Source: Puccinellia tenuiflora (Eukaryota > Streptophyta > Magnoliopsida > Poales > Poaceae). Taken from it: a DNA stretch of 64,000 nucleotides. The notes under the pieces were generated by a model, which saw nothing but the letters and a program-made list of their open reading frames with translations, made no database searches and was not told where the DNA came from. Shown piece after piece: positions 21,557 to 33,235 of this stretch; positions within the stretch are counted from its first letter, which is position 1, and the number at the start of each line of letters is the position of its first letter. Location of the stretch: contig QRDG01000023.1 in the NCBI GenBank assembly GCA_012064385.1, positions 577,471 to 641,470 on the forward strand, given 5' to 3'. The position numbers and the translations under genes are program-made.

Positions 21557-23108
21557 TGGTTTTGCATTGTGCCTTGTCCCTCCTTGTGAGTCATTTATAT
21601 CCGTTGGTGTGTGGTTTTCTATAATGGAATATAAATGAGAAGTATCTTTTATTCTTCTGCACTTTATATTTTATTATGGCAATCTCTCTCATCTGCTGAT
21701 CTTGTGGTAAGTAATGATTTTACATTGGGTGCATGAGTAGAAGTTTATTCGGTATTGATAAGCATGGCTTCGTTTAAATTGCAATAATTGCTTTGGTGCT
21801 TGAGTAGAGAAGAAGAATTTAATTGCAAATACACTATCTTGTATGTCTTACATGCTTGTGAACCTTCCAGCCCATACACTTTTGTATTAGATTTATTTCT
21901 GACAGTGATGATAAGCTTTATGTTGCATGTTTGACATATTGTTTTTTATAGCATAGTTGATTTACATCTCTCAACACTGTTTGTTTGCTGTAAAGCCTTT
22001 CTAGCCTAAAGCCATGTACTGAGTGTATGGTTCACTCGTGCATCCAATTCTCAAAGCCAAACTTTCTTGCCAGCTGAGTCCACCATATCTACATATGCAT
22101 GGTATTTCTTGCCATTCCAAGTAAATTTGTCATGTGCTACCTTTAAAAAATCAAAGTACGTCTATTTGTGCCTCTGTTTTTAAGCTCATGATGGAGCAGT
22201 GGAGAGCTAGATATAACTTGTGACTAGCAAAGTCATTTCCCCCCTTTCACCCGATGTCGATGGATTACGTCTTCACTTGAATCAACCCGAGAGCAGCTTA
22301 AGCAAAAATATAAATATAACTCACAATTCTCCTCCGCGCAATGCAAATCTGAGAAATCGGCCCAAACATTGGACAGTGGTGAAACCAAGGAGAAAGAGGA
22401 GCGTACTCGCTCCTCTAAAAACCAGCTGCTCTCACAAGTCTAAAAACCTTGCTTGTCATGGGGGACTAGATAGCTTCTCTGTTGTGAAGCCGTTGACGGA
22501 AGCATGCATACCTCAAAATCATTTTACTTCTGTTTTAAAAACCAAAAAGCTCTAGCACATGACTAATCCCTGCTTCCCTCTACGAAGGGCCTCTCTTTTA
22601 CTTATTATTGAGTCAGTTCACCCACTTCCTCTACCTTCTACAAGCAAACCCACAGTGTTGAATTTTGATGTTAAGAAAGTATGATATCTACATTATGTCT
22701 TTTATGTCTCATGATAGTTATTCATTTTTCTTATGTCAGTTCTAACTCTTTTGTTATAAGGATATAGCTTTGATGAGTTGCAACTCATGGGAAGATGACC
22801 AGATGGTTGAAGCTTTTAAATGAATCTTTCTTGAAATATGGGCTGATAAGTATAATTGTTTCTTAAGCAGAGTCTCATTTTGTCTTTGCTTAATAAGTTT
22901 CTGTCTTCTTTCACCTTGACATGTTGTAGTTACATTACTTGTCTTCGAGAAGCATTATGAGAGAAAGGTTGCTATTTAAGATATATTTGTGTTTGATGAG
23001 TAAATACTGATGCTTCATGTTCGTATTCTTTATTTATCGACACTTCACTCCATAAACATGTGGTCATGTTCCCCGAGCTCAGTTTTCGCTTGGGGACAAG
23101 CGGAGTCT
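21557..23108 (+). other. 3' part of the Gypsy post-pol region
   Basis: Mostly T-rich, non-coding in appearance. A 111-codon open frame without an ATG start (22220-22555) is Ser/Lys-rich with no recognisable domain. The region ends at the polypurine tract. Confidence 0.5.
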
Positions 23109-23122
23109 AAGCTTGGGGGAGT
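23109..23122 (+). other. Polypurine tract of the Gypsy element
   Basis: AAGCTTGGGGGAGT directly precedes TGATACGTCC of the right LTR. Confidence 0.85.
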
Positions 23123-24635
23123 TGATACGTCCATTTTGCATCACTATTTTACATCATAATTTATCTTTATTCATTGATATATTTCATATTATGATGCAAT
23201 ACTTATGTTATTTTATCTCATTTGCATGTTTGGCGATTATTGGGTATGCATCTGCCGGAGCCGGAAACCAACTGAAAAGTACCTGTCAAGATACCTGACG
23301 TCGGAAGCTCAGAAAATTCCAGAAAAATTATGAAGCCAATATTTTGAAGAATAAGTCACGGAGCCGAAAGGGGGCACGGAGTGGAGCTCTAGGGGGCAGG
23401 GGCGCCCTCCTGCCACGGGTCCACCCCTGGCCGTGGGTGGGGCCTGCCACTGGTCCCTATGGCCCCCCTCCGGCTCCCCTTCGGTGTATTACCTCCCCTT
23501 GACCTAAAAACGTCGTGGGGTATAGAAGAGGAATTTTTCTGCCGCCTCCACGAGGCGGAAACCAGACAGAGAGAAGAAGAGATCCGATAGGGAGAAATCT
23601 GCCAGGGAATTTCCCTCCCGGAGGGGGGGAATCGTCGACATTGTCATCGCCATCACGCCAGGCATCATTGGGATCATCATCAACACCATCTCCATCATCA
23701 GCACCATCATCACCGTCCCATCTCATCCCGCTGTAGCAATTGTCATTGTTTTGTTATTAGTTCATTGGAATCGTATCCCGGGTGTTGATTACTACTTGTA
23801 GTTGATGCTTGAGAGTTTTATTGGTGAATTGTCTTTACAATCAGATTGTTGCCCTTATTCGTATCACCTCTAATCATGATCTATATGATGTCTTGTGAGT
23901 AGTTCGTTTGGTTCTTGAGGACATGGGGAAAGCCTAGTTGCTAGTAATTGCATAATGTTGAGTAATATTTAATGGTTTTATTATGTTGTGGTGTTATTCC
24001 TCTAGTGGTATCGTGTGAACGTCGACTACATGATACTTCACCTTTCAAAGGGCCTAGGGGAATGCATAGTGTATTTAGTTTGCTTATCGTAGGGTTGCAG
24101 GAGTGACACAAACCTAAACCCCAATTTGTGAACTAGTGCACTAGGGAGCGTAGGGTCTTGGAGTTTAAGCCTGTGGTTAGGTTTTTATCTTAATTACTTT
24201 CTTGTAGTTGTGGATGCTTGCAAGGGGTTTAATCACAAGTATGTATTTGTCCAAGTAAGGGTGGTGCATTAGCATAGGTCCACCCACACAACACTTTATC
24301 AAAACATTGAAGGTTAATAACCGGCGTGCAATGAAACTGGCTAGGCAGAAACTCCCATGTGTCCTCGAGAACGTTTTAATCTTCATAAGTAACACAACCG
24401 GCCTGTCCTTTGAGCTTAAAAGGATTGGGCTATTTGCTGCAATTATTGTAGCACTCTTTTATTTACTTGTTCTTTATTTGTTCTTTAAATAAAAAATCCA
24501 AAAACATTTCTCTTTTAGTGCTTGCAGTGAAACCTTGCTGAAAACCACTTGTCAACACCTTCTGCTCCTCATTGGGTTCGACACTCTTACTTATCGAAAG
24601 GACTACGATAGATCCCCTATACTTGTGGGTCATCA
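23123..24635 (+). repeat. Right LTR of the Gypsy element (1513 bp)
   Basis: Pairs with 3426-4955 from TGATACGTCC to GTCATCA. The two copies differ by scattered substitutions and a few short indels, consistent with an old but not ancient insertion. I did not count the differences. Confidence 0.93.
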
Positions 24636-26313
24636 CCCAACCAGATGTGTCTACCAGCCCCTAGGTCTAGGGCGTACTTAGCGAGATTATGGGCTTCATA
24701 ATTTGAGTTCCTTCCTTCATGAACAAAAACACACGATTCAGACTGTTTAGGTCTTATCTGAATCTCCATCACCGCAACACCATGCTTCCCAAGCGAGCAG
24801 CTCAATATGTCTCTGATCACTGTCTTGCAATCTGATGAAATCTGAATGTTTCTAACCAACAGGTCCTATGCAAGAGCAAGCCCCTCTTGGCCGGCCAAGG
24901 CCTCAACCGTTTCTGGATCATGAATTCCATTCAAAACAAGGGCCGGGGAACCTAAATAAACACCATTCATATCCCTACAGATAGCTGGAGCTGAACACAC
25001 ACCCGAATCACCAGAAAAGCCATCGTCAACATTTATTTTCACTCGCCCTCCATGTGTTGGTATCCAGTGATGAACAACTCGCATCACAACTTGGTTAGGT
25101 CTCACATGGGTAGGAGCTATGCTCGAGAACTCCTCTATGTACCGATTAATGAAAAGTCGTGTCGAAAGGGGGTTTTGAAAAATGTTCTCATGAATTGCCT
25201 TACGCCTCGCTAACCAGATCGCCCATAAGGTAACAACCATCCGACTGGAATTTGCATGCGATAACAACTCATTCAACTCGAACAGCCAATTCTTTGCGCT
25301 TCGTTGTCCGCAAGCTCTCATCCGATCATATAGGCTCTCTTCCCCTGAAGCCCACACACTCAAAGACATAGGGCAGTCTAGTAACTATTGTCTCCATGAA
25401 TCCCTTCCTCCACACAAGCCGCAACCATTAGACTCTGCCATGTTTTGTCGACGTAGAACGTCAGCCAAAGGAATGGAATGTTGCGCTAGCCTCCACACAA
25501 AAAACTTCAGCTTTGGGGGAACCGTGAGTTTCCAAAGAGACTCCCACGATTTCGCCTCTCCTTAGGAATCTGAAGATCCAGCAGTTTCATCTAACCAATT
25601 TTCTCTTCTGTACTTGGTCGCCACCAACATTCTATAGGTTGATCTCACACTGAAAAAACTCCTTTCTTCCATGCCGCCAAGCCCAAAAATCTTGCATCGT
25701 ACTAGTACATAAGGGTATACCATGAATCATATCAGAGTCCATCGATAGAAAAATAGCATTCAGCCTATCCTCTCTCCAGACCGGTCGCCGATGTATGATC
25801 AATTAATTCATGAACAAGCTGTGGTGGGGTTTCAATTATCAGTCCAAATATTGGTCGATGCTCCATCACCAATCCTCCTTACGAGACCTTGTTTCAATAT
25901 CTCCCGGCCATCCAATATAGCCCTCCAAATCTGAGAGGGATGTGAACCCAAGTCTGCATCTAGAAACTGATTGTTAGGAAAAATAGGCAGCCTTTAGAAT
26001 TCTAGCACTCAAAGATGGTGGTTCGTGCAAAATTCTCCAAGCCTGACGAGCTAGTAGAGCAAGGTTAAACAACTCAAGATCTCGAAACCCAAGACCTCCC
26101 ATGAACTTTGGCCTTGTCATCACTTCCCAGGAAACCGAATGCAGCTTCCTTTCTCCTCTTTTGCTGCCCACCAGAATTTCCGAATCAAAGAATTGATATG
26201 CTCACACAAGCCTCGCGGCAACCGAAAGCATGGCATAGTGAAAACAGGAATTGCTTGAGCAAAAGATTTAATCAGCACATCCTTTCTTGCTACTGAAAGG
26301 AGCTTCTCCATCC
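24636..26313 (-). pseudogene. LINE remnant: reverse transcriptase C-terminus and RNase H
   Basis: On the minus strand, 26308-25974 reads as the late reverse transcriptase and zf-RVT region of a plant LINE (KLLSVARKDVLIK, then IRKFWWAAKEEKG, then PKFMGGLGFRDLELFN). 25369-24640 reads as an RNase H domain (VKINVDDGFSGDSG, and later YEAHNLAKYAL). The 25380-25970 part between them is decayed with many stops. The 5' part of the element (endonuclease and most of the reverse transcriptase) is missing. The Gypsy element split the 3' end at 24636, and a Mutator-like element sits at 26314. Confidence 0.82.
26305..26313. repeat. 9-bp target duplication TCTCCATCC (left)
   Basis: Repeated at 27272-27280. 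Taking one copy away restores the LINE reading frame across the site, which supports a real 9-bp duplication as made by Mutator-like elements. Confidence 0.8.
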
Positions 26314-27271
26314 GGTAATCACTAAAAAAGGGTTCGCTTTGCAAAGGGAACCTCACGCTCACTCTCGTCGCGACAAGTTTCGCATTCTCCTTGCTTGGTT
26401 CCCAGTGGTTGTTTGCATGTCTGTCAAGTGTCGCTATCAGATTGAAAGTGGGGAGGATGAGAGAGAAAGGGATACAGGAGATGGGAGAGAGCAGCTTTTC
26501 CCTTTTATTTTTTTAAATCGAAGTTTAAAAACAAAATATCTTGAGAACCGTCCGTTCAAATGACGAACCATTTTCACTTTTGAACTCCTCGCGTCGAGAT
26601 CTTCAAAACTAGATCCCATATTGATATGTTTTGACGAACTTTTTTTCTGTACTTTCAAAAGTTGAATACCTGAACATCCGGTTTCAACGTACTTGTATTC
26701 CGGGTTTCAGCGTACTTGTACTTCGTGTTCAAACGTACTTTGTACTCCGTTTTCTGTGTACTTGTAATCTGTCTATCTGTTTATTGTGTACTCGTTGTTC
26801 TGTGTACTCTGTACACCCTCTTTACTCTGTACTCCCTGTTCTGTGTATTTTGTACATTGTTTCTGTGTACTCTGTACACCCTGTTCACTGTACTCTGTAC
26901 ATCATGTTCACTGTACTCTGTACTCCCTGTTCTATATACTCTGTACTTTCCTGTTCTGTGTACTATGTACAAGTTTTGGAAAGTACGGAAGTACAACCAT
27001 ACTAGTGTTGAAAGTACGAAAAAAAGTTTTTCGAAAACTATCAACATGTGATCTAGTTTTGAAGATCTCGACGCGAGGATCTCAAAAGTGAAAACGGTTC
27101 GTAAATTGGACCTCAAGATATTTCATTATGAAAAAAGAATCTAAAAGAAAACGGAAAAAAGTCTATCTCTCAACCAACCCTCCCGTATTCTCCTTTCTCT
27201 CTTAACACATGTCATATTTTTATGCTAGCGATTTTCCTTCGCAAAGGGAACTCTTTTCTTAATCGTACCGG
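26314..27271. mobile_element. Mutator-like foldback element inserted in the LINE
   Basis: The two ends are long inverted repeats: about 26314-26680 and 27005-27271 share, in inverted orientation, a GGTA start, a TTTGC(A/G)AAGG block, an AAATATCTTGAG block and a CTCGCGTCGAGATCTTCAAAACTAGATC block. The 9-bp flanking duplication fits the Mutator superfamily. The centre (26690-26985) is a degenerate TGTACTC/CTGTGTACTCTGTAC minisatellite. There is no transposase, so the element is non-autonomous. The outermost 2 bp of the right end are uncertain. Confidence 0.75.
26690..26985. repeat. CTGTGTACTCTGTAC minisatellite in the foldback centre
   Basis: Short TGTAC-containing units repeat with a period near 21-22 bp in the best part. 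The open frames across it (Tyr/Cys/Leu-rich) are by-products of the repeat. Confidence 0.8.
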
Positions 27272-27330
27272 TCTCCATCCACCCTTTAATATTGTTCCAA
27301 TAATCAGACATGAAAGGGGAAAAAATCTGC
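27272..27330 (-). mobile_element. LINE remnant upstream of the Mutator-like insertion
   Basis: On the minus strand this reads ...SDYWNNIKGWM and continues into KLLSVARKDVLIK at 26308 once the insertion is skipped. The LINE similarity fades near 27330. Confidence 0.65.
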
Positions 27331-28535
27331 TCTCGATCAGCCCCAGTATTCAGCCCGCCGAATCCTATTCTACGCTCGTTGTACAGGTTAGCACGAAAAC
27401 GCGCACCCCTCCTGTACAACGATCGGAATAAGTGGGCCGGCCCAGGTACTGCGATTTTTACTATTTCTTTCCGGTTTTTTCTGTTTTTCATTTTTGTTTG
27501 TTTCTGTTTTTGTTTATTTTCGTACTTTAAAAAAATGAATATTTTTTAAATCTGAACCATCTTTTAAAAATGAAGAATTTTCAAAATCAAAACTTTTTAA
27601 AAATGAACATTTTTCAAATATAAATGTTTTTAAATTTGAACCATTTTAAAAAATGATTTTTTTTCAAATATGAACCAATTTTAAATACGAATCATTTTTT
27701 AAAAATCTATTTTCAGTTCACCGGTATTTTTGGTTCACTATTATTTCGGTTCATCCGAATTTTAGTTTCTTTTTGGTTCATTATTATTTTCGGTTCGCCG
27801 GTATTTTTGGTTCACCCGAATTTTGGTTTCTTTTCGGTTCGGTTAACAGGTATTTTGGTTCACTATTATTTTCGGTTCACCCGAATTTTGGTTCCTTTTC
27901 GGTTAATTATTGTTAGTTCGCCGGTATTTTTGGTTCACTATTATTTTCAGTTCACTCGAAATTTGGTTCCTTTTCGGTTCGCTATTATTTTCGCTTAACA
28001 GACATTTTTGGTTCACTATTATTTTTGGTTCACTCTAATTTCCGTTCACTATTATTTCGGTTCACCCGAATTATGGTTCCTTTTCGGTTCACTATTAATT
28101 TTGGTTCACCAACATTTTTGGTTTACTATTATGTTATTTTGGTTCTGTTATTTTTGGTTCACTCTTATTTTCGTTTCACCCAAATTTTAGTTTTTTAAAA
28201 TGGTTCTGATTTTTTATTTGCTGAATAATATTCATTTTCAAAAATGGTTCAGATTTTGAAAAATATTTCTGATTTTAAAATATTCAGGTTTATAAAAATC
28301 TTAAGATTTAAAACGAAAAAGAAAAAATAAAACACGAAAAACAAACAAGAAAAACAAATCTAAAGAAAAAACAGGAAGAAAAAACGAAAAAAACGTACTT
28401 GGGCTGATCTATATGGAGCGTACGTTGTGCGGGCGAGCTGGTGAGCTAAGTGGGCCGGCCCATGCGGACTTCGTGCTACAGGCGTTGCGTCCCTAATAGA
28501 CGCAACGAGCGCTGTATAGGAGCGCCCATTCAGCC
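27331..28535. mobile_element. Likely non-autonomous TIR element with AT-rich core
   Basis: Both edges are GC-rich and loosely inverted: a CGCTCGTTGTACAGG-type block and TAAGTGGGCCGGCCCA near 27370-27450, and the corresponding blocks near 28440-28530. The core is T/A-rich with TTTTAAAAATG-type motifs and a TTCGGTTCAC minisatellite (27716-28195). This architecture is common for small Mutator-like elements in Triticeae. No clean target duplication was found. Confidence 0.5.
27716..28195. repeat. TTCGGTTCAC(TATTATTTT)-type minisatellite
   Basis: Units of roughly 25-60 bp repeat GGTTCACTATTATTTTCGG and GGTTCACCCGAATTTTGG blocks about ten times with variation. Confidence 0.8.
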
Positions 28536-29527
28536 CACGCAAAGCTTACATACCACAACTAGGCTCAAAGTCCATCAACCTAGATCTCCAACCCGGTATG
28601 ATTTGCTTGTTCCGTCCGAACGGGCTCCTTTCACCTTTAATGGGCTGGCAGCCCACGTTCGGCTTCTCCCCTGGAGCGGTGCGTGGCCGGCCGAACAGGC
28701 GCGAAGAAGCAGCAGCGACGTGTTTTGTCATTTTTTGGTTGCGTACCACGTGTACCACGTGGTGGTAGCGACGTGCGACGCCATGTCATTGTTGGATGTA
28801 CGATACCACGCGCAATGCGTCAAATGCCGATGCCGATGCGTCCCCGACTCTCCGGAGGCGGACACCACACATGGATGGATTTCACGACAACCACCATGTC
28901 GTGGGATGCGGGAGGACAGGGGCCGGTATGATGGGGCACATCGCCCTCGATCGATCATTCGTTTGATCCGTGCATCTGGGGATAATCTAAAGACGAAAAT
29001 GTGATAGGATAGATAGATTGCCCTTTATCTTGTGATAGGAGGCGGACACCACACATGGATGGATTTCAGGACAACCACCATGTCGTGGGATGCGGGAGGA
29101 CAGGGGCCAGTATGATGAGGCACATCGCCCTCGATCGATCATTCGTTCGATCCGTGTATCTGGGGATGATCTAAAGACGAAAATGTGATAGGATAGATAG
29201 ATTGCCCTTTATCTTGTGATAGGAGGCGGACACCACAGATGGATGGATTTCAGGACAACCGCCTGGTGCTGCTGCCTTCTAGAGTGCTAGTCCCACGATC
29301 CGCGTCTCCGGCGGATCCATCCAGTCGCTGCCGGGCACGGGCGGAAGCGGACAAATGTGATCTCGCTATTCATGTGTCAGTCTATCAGCGAAGGCCCCCC
29401 CGGCCGGCGCCAGCCAAACTGTTGGATTCTGAAATTTGGTGTGATCAATCGATGCCATACGCTGGCTGCAGACATAGACCTAGACCTAGTCCTACGCTGA
29501 ATGAGAGAGAGAACACATGCAGCAGAT
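28536..29527. repeat. Duplicated segment, copy 1 (with copy 2 at 33551-34325)
   Basis: From CACGCAAAGCTTACATACC to the GCAGATAGACACACGTAGCC end, this segment matches 33551-34325 closely, with deletions in copy 2. It includes CCACGTGTACCACGTGG near 28746 (two CACGTG boxes). Open frames differ between copies because of indels, so I see no conserved protein. Confidence 0.85.
28854..29262. repeat. 184-bp tandem repeat, two full units and a partial third
   Basis: Units start with GGAGGCGGACACCAC at 28854, 29038 and 29222, giving an exact 184-bp period twice. Each includes GTGATAGGATAGATAGATTG and a CGATCGATCATTCGTT block. Copy 2 of the larger duplication has only one unit. Confidence 0.9.
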
Positions 29528-30052
29528 AGACACACGTAGCCGGTAGACCCTGCGGGGGCTCAACAGGTGGTCTAGAACTGTAGATCTTGCGGGGGCGGCA
29601 AGGACACACATATGTGACAACGCACGATCTGTGGAGGGATTGCGGGTGTCCCGACGAGATTGTTGGGAAGCATATGTACATTGTATATTTGTATGTCTCG
29701 AAAAAGAAAAAAAAGGCCAAAAAAACGCTACCAAAGAATCGTGCTGAGCAATCCAAAGTTAGTGGAGTATTTTGCGTTCAATTCTGCGATCGAAACGATT
29801 GTTCTATTCATGTTTTTTCTTTAGCGATCAAAGCGATCGTTGTGGATGATTTTTCCTATAGCAATTGTTTTTTCTTATTCAACTATTCAACTGGGCCGGT
29901 CGGTTGTCCGTGGGCCACATGTGATGATAACATCATCTCCATAGATTTGCAAAGCAAATCGAATCTAATGCGTGAGGTCGGCCGTTTTTTATCCGGTTGT
30001 TTTACCGATCCTATAGTGCGTGCGTTCCGTTTCGTGATCCTATTTCTTTACC
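29528..30052. other. Unclassified spacer
   Basis: No supported gene. One 164-codon open frame (29587-30081) crosses an A-rich tract and runs into the minisatellite. It shows no domain. Confidence 0.4.
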
Positions 30053-30440
30053 GATCGGAACGTGCGTTTTATAGCGATTGATACGGACGACATACCTATC
30101 ACGACGTACCATCACGACATTAGGCCGTATTATATAGTAGATAGATACCGATCGGAACGTGCGTTTTATAGCGATTGATACGAACGACGTACCTACCGCG
30201 ACGTACCATCACGACATTAGGCCGTATTATATAGTAGATACCAATCGGAACGTGCGTTTTATAGCGATTGATACGGACGACGTACCTACCGCGACGTACC
30301 ATCACGACATTAGGCCGTATTATATAGTAGATACCGATCGGAACGTGCGTTTTATAGCAATTGATACGGACGACGTACCTACCGCGACGTACCATCACGA
30401 CATTAGACCGTATTATATAGTAGATAGATAGATAGATATA
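30053..30440. repeat. 93-bp minisatellite, four units
   Basis: Units start with GATCGGAACGTGCG at 30053, 30150, 30243 (first base changed) and 30336. Periods are 97, 93 and 93 bp. The array ends in a GATA run. Since 93 is a multiple of three, repeated peptides stay open on both strands; these are not genes. Confidence 0.92.
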
Positions 30441-30900
30441 ATGCCGAAAGGACGCCAAGCGCAACGTCGTGAACGAACACCTCCACTCCACCGGGACTAA
30501 TTTGTTATGGACGCGCCTTGACTGAGATTTAACCGGGTGACATCAGCGGCTTATATACCAAGCGTTGTGTTTGTTTTTTCTTTTTCTTGTTCCGGCTAAT
30601 TTTTGCATGCAATTCACGTATGTTTTTTTTTAGGGCACGTATGTGTCTACGTGTTTTGGTGCTGGCCTCTCCGCGTTATTATCTTGGGCTTCTAAAAATA
30701 CATCCGGCCCATACAAAGCAAAACCAGCCACGAAGGTCATGAAAATCAATAGCTGAACGTGTTCTATTTCCTAGAAAAATAGCGTTAGGTTCAAACAATT
30801 ATTGCAGATATCTTACAAGAAAAAAAGAGAAAATATTGCCTAAGGACTATGGTCCTTTTTGCATCTACGTATGTAACCTAGTCTGAGTGCATGGATGCAA
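30441..30900. other. Unclassified sequence
   Basis: AT-rich sequence with no frame, repeat or RNA gene that I can support. Confidence 0.4.
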
Positions 30901-30929
30901 ATCGGAAAAATTGCATCTACAAATCACAA

Positions 30930-31830
30930 TGAAAATATAAGTTGTAACACATGTACAACTTAGCAAAAATCTATTAAGAAACTGATGTTTGCAACTCATG
31001 TTCAAGTAGATAAATTTCAGTTGCAACCGATGTGCAACTGAATATATCTCAGCTGCAACCCACGTGCAACTAGAGAAATCTCAGTTGCACCGACATGCAA
31101 GTGAATAAATCTCAGTTGCAACTCACATGTAACTGGACAAATCTCAGTTACGACCGACGTGCAACTGAAAAATCACAGTTGGAACTCATGTGAAACTAGA
31201 AAAATATCCCAATTACAACCGTCGTGCAACTTTGTAACTGGACAAATCTCAGTTACAACCGACATGCAAGTGAAAAAATCTCAGCTTCAACTAACGTTCA
31301 ACTAGACACGTCTCAAATTGCAACCGATGTGTAAATGGAAAATCTAGTTGCAACTCACGTGCAATAGACAAATCTCATTTGCAACCGATGTGCAACTAAA
31401 AAAAAATCTCAGTTGCAACTCCTTTTGCAACTCCCGTGCAACTAGATAATTCTCAGTTGCAACCGATATGTAACTGAATAAATTCAGTTGCAACTCACAT
31501 GCAACTGGACATATCTCAATTTCAGCCGACGCGCAACTGTAAAAAATCTTAGTTGCAACTCACATGCAACTAGACAAATCTGAGTTACAAGTCACTACCC
31601 ATGTATAACGACGGAAATCTAAGTGTGTGACTAGTAAATCTCAGTTGCAACCCGTATGCAATTGAATACATCTCAGTAGTAATTTATGTGCAAATGAGAA
31701 AATCACAGTTGCAACCGATACGCATTTGGAGAAATATCGATTCTAACTCATGTGCAACTGAAAATATTTCAGTTACAACCCATGTGTAACTATAGTAGTC
31801 TCAGCTGCAAACAATATGTAAACACAAATT
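30930..31830. repeat. Degenerate CAGTTGCAAC array
   Basis: A unit of about 60 bp, made of two similar halves (CTCAGTTGCAACTCACATGCAACTAGACAAAT and CTCAGTTGCAACCGATGTGCAACTGAA), recurs about 14 times with strong divergence. The TTGCA/TGCAA motifs give many small dyads. It is probably part of an old DNA transposon. Confidence 0.8.
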
Positions 31831-31913
31831 ACGACTTAATTGAATGGCCCACGAGTTGTCCCAGTTCAAACTTAAATATGGATTAGATGAGAATTAAGTA
31901 AAACCATTTTCCA

Positions 31914-31970
31914 TGTAACACATTACACGTGAGGTGCAATTTCCGGGTAACACATTACACGTGAGGTGCA
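31914..31970. repeat. 32-bp direct duplication
   Basis: GTAACACATTACACGTGAGGTGCA occurs twice in tandem, separated by a few bases. Confidence 0.85.
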
Positions 31971-32350
31971 TGATGCGTGACAATTTTTTTTTTTTACAAT
32001 ATATACACTTGACCTTAGGCAATTCAAATATTTGTATTTCAGTTACTCTTAGAGTATCGGACACAATTTTCTTTTATGCTGCAAAAGATAACAATTATCA
32101 TGAACATGCGCTACAATGAGAGAAAAAAACAAAAAGAAAAAATCACAAGTAAAAAACAGCAAAAAGGCCGTTACCTCAAAGGCCACGTTTGCCCATAGCA
32201 AGCAGTACCCCGCGACCCACGGGCAGGACTGAAGGAAATAAGTAGTGATTCCTGTACGCACAACAAAACAAGAAAAAACAAATAACGGCTGCACTAATCT
32301 TGGCATCTTGGCATATGTAATCCAATAATTGACAAGGTGACTGAGATTTA

Positions 32351-32378
32351 GCTAATTCTCAGGCGACTGAGAATTAGC
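32351..32378. other. Perfect 12-bp hairpin with GCGA loop
   Basis: GCTAATTCTCAG and its exact inverse flank GCGA. It is followed by AT-rich DNA without a T-run on either strand, so it is not a typical terminator. Confidence 0.7.
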
Positions 32379-32999
32379 AAATCCAATTTGTTATCGCTTA
32401 TCAGTACATCTCCGGACCCAGCCGCCGCGCGCGAGCTCATAGGCGGAACGTGCGTGCGCCCGTTAATTGTGACAGCAACGACGACTATGAATCAATCATA
32501 CTATAGTAGCCAGGAACGTTCGTTGTTTCGTTGCACGTGAAGACTCTAGCTATCTATGGATCAGCAATCACGAAGCAGCACTAAGCAGCCCAGGTGCGTC
32601 CCTTTCCGATCGGATTACGTGCTACCGTCACCATGTTATTTAGGTTTCTCGATCGCGGACTTGTTGTCGCTGATCATGCCGCTAAACCTACCTCTTTCCG
32701 TGTTAGTTCGTTCGTCGAAGCGCCCCATCCCTGCTCCGTGGAGATGATAACTTTTTACTTTTAATTATCTTATTATTATCAGCCGGCGTGGTGTTGCTTT
32801 TCCTGATCCTTTCGGTCATGCATGCGTCCGTCGTCAACCAAAGTGAACTTAAATATAATCAATCCTGTCAATCGCTCGAGGATTCAGAGAGATTAATTTC
32901 CGTAGAATATGCCGGGCCGGACTGAAGGAGTAAAAAGAAGCATATAGTGGAGTTGGAAGCATGCGGTGTGGGGCGTTCCTGGGCAGACCCGCCTGGGCC
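32379..32999. other. Unclassified sequence
   Basis: No supported gene. A 63-codon frame (32556-32747) has no domain and no splice context. Confidence 0.4.
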
Positions 33000-33235
33000 T
33001 GGTGCTGCTAGCTGCTACGCAATGCTAGTCCCACGATCCGCGTCTCCGGCGGATCCATCCAGTCGCTGCCGGGCACGGGCGGAAACGGACGAGCGTGATC
33101 TCGCTATTCATGTGTCAGACTATCATCGAAGGCCCCCCGGCCGGCGCCAGCCAAACTGCTGGATTCTGAAATTTGGGTGATCAGTCGATGCCATACGCTG
33201 GCTGCAGACATAGACCTAGACCTAGTCCTACGCTG
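33000..33235. repeat. Third copy of the ~240-bp CTAGTCCCACGATCCGCG segment
   Basis: Matches 29262-29505 and 34046-34287. It ends at CTACGCTGAA, where AT-rich transposon-like DNA begins. Confidence 0.85.

Larger units (their letters stand above)
3426..24635 (+). mobile_element. Athila/Sabrina-like Gypsy LTR retrotransposon with nested insertions
   Basis: This element is complete in structure: LTRs at both ends (TGATACGTCC...GTCATCA), a 5-bp target duplication CCCAA, a primer site complementary to tRNA-Asp at 4967-4984, gag and pol remnants in the order protease, reverse transcriptase, RNase H, integrase, and a polypurine tract before the right LTR. The tRNA-Asp primer site and the long post-pol region fit the Athila lineage of Ty3/Gypsy; Sabrina is the Triticeae family it most resembles, from memory. 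Removing the two nested insertions leaves about 10.4 kb. Frameshifts and stops in gag and pol mean it encodes no working proteins. Confidence 0.93.

Noticed and set aside
26716..27116. Tyr/Cys/Leu-rich frames resembling a membrane protein
   Set aside because: They come from the TGTACTC minisatellite inside a foldback transposon and appear in several frames at once.
30120..30491. Repeated-peptide frames on both strands
   Set aside because: By-product of the 93-bp tandem repeat, no start context or domain.
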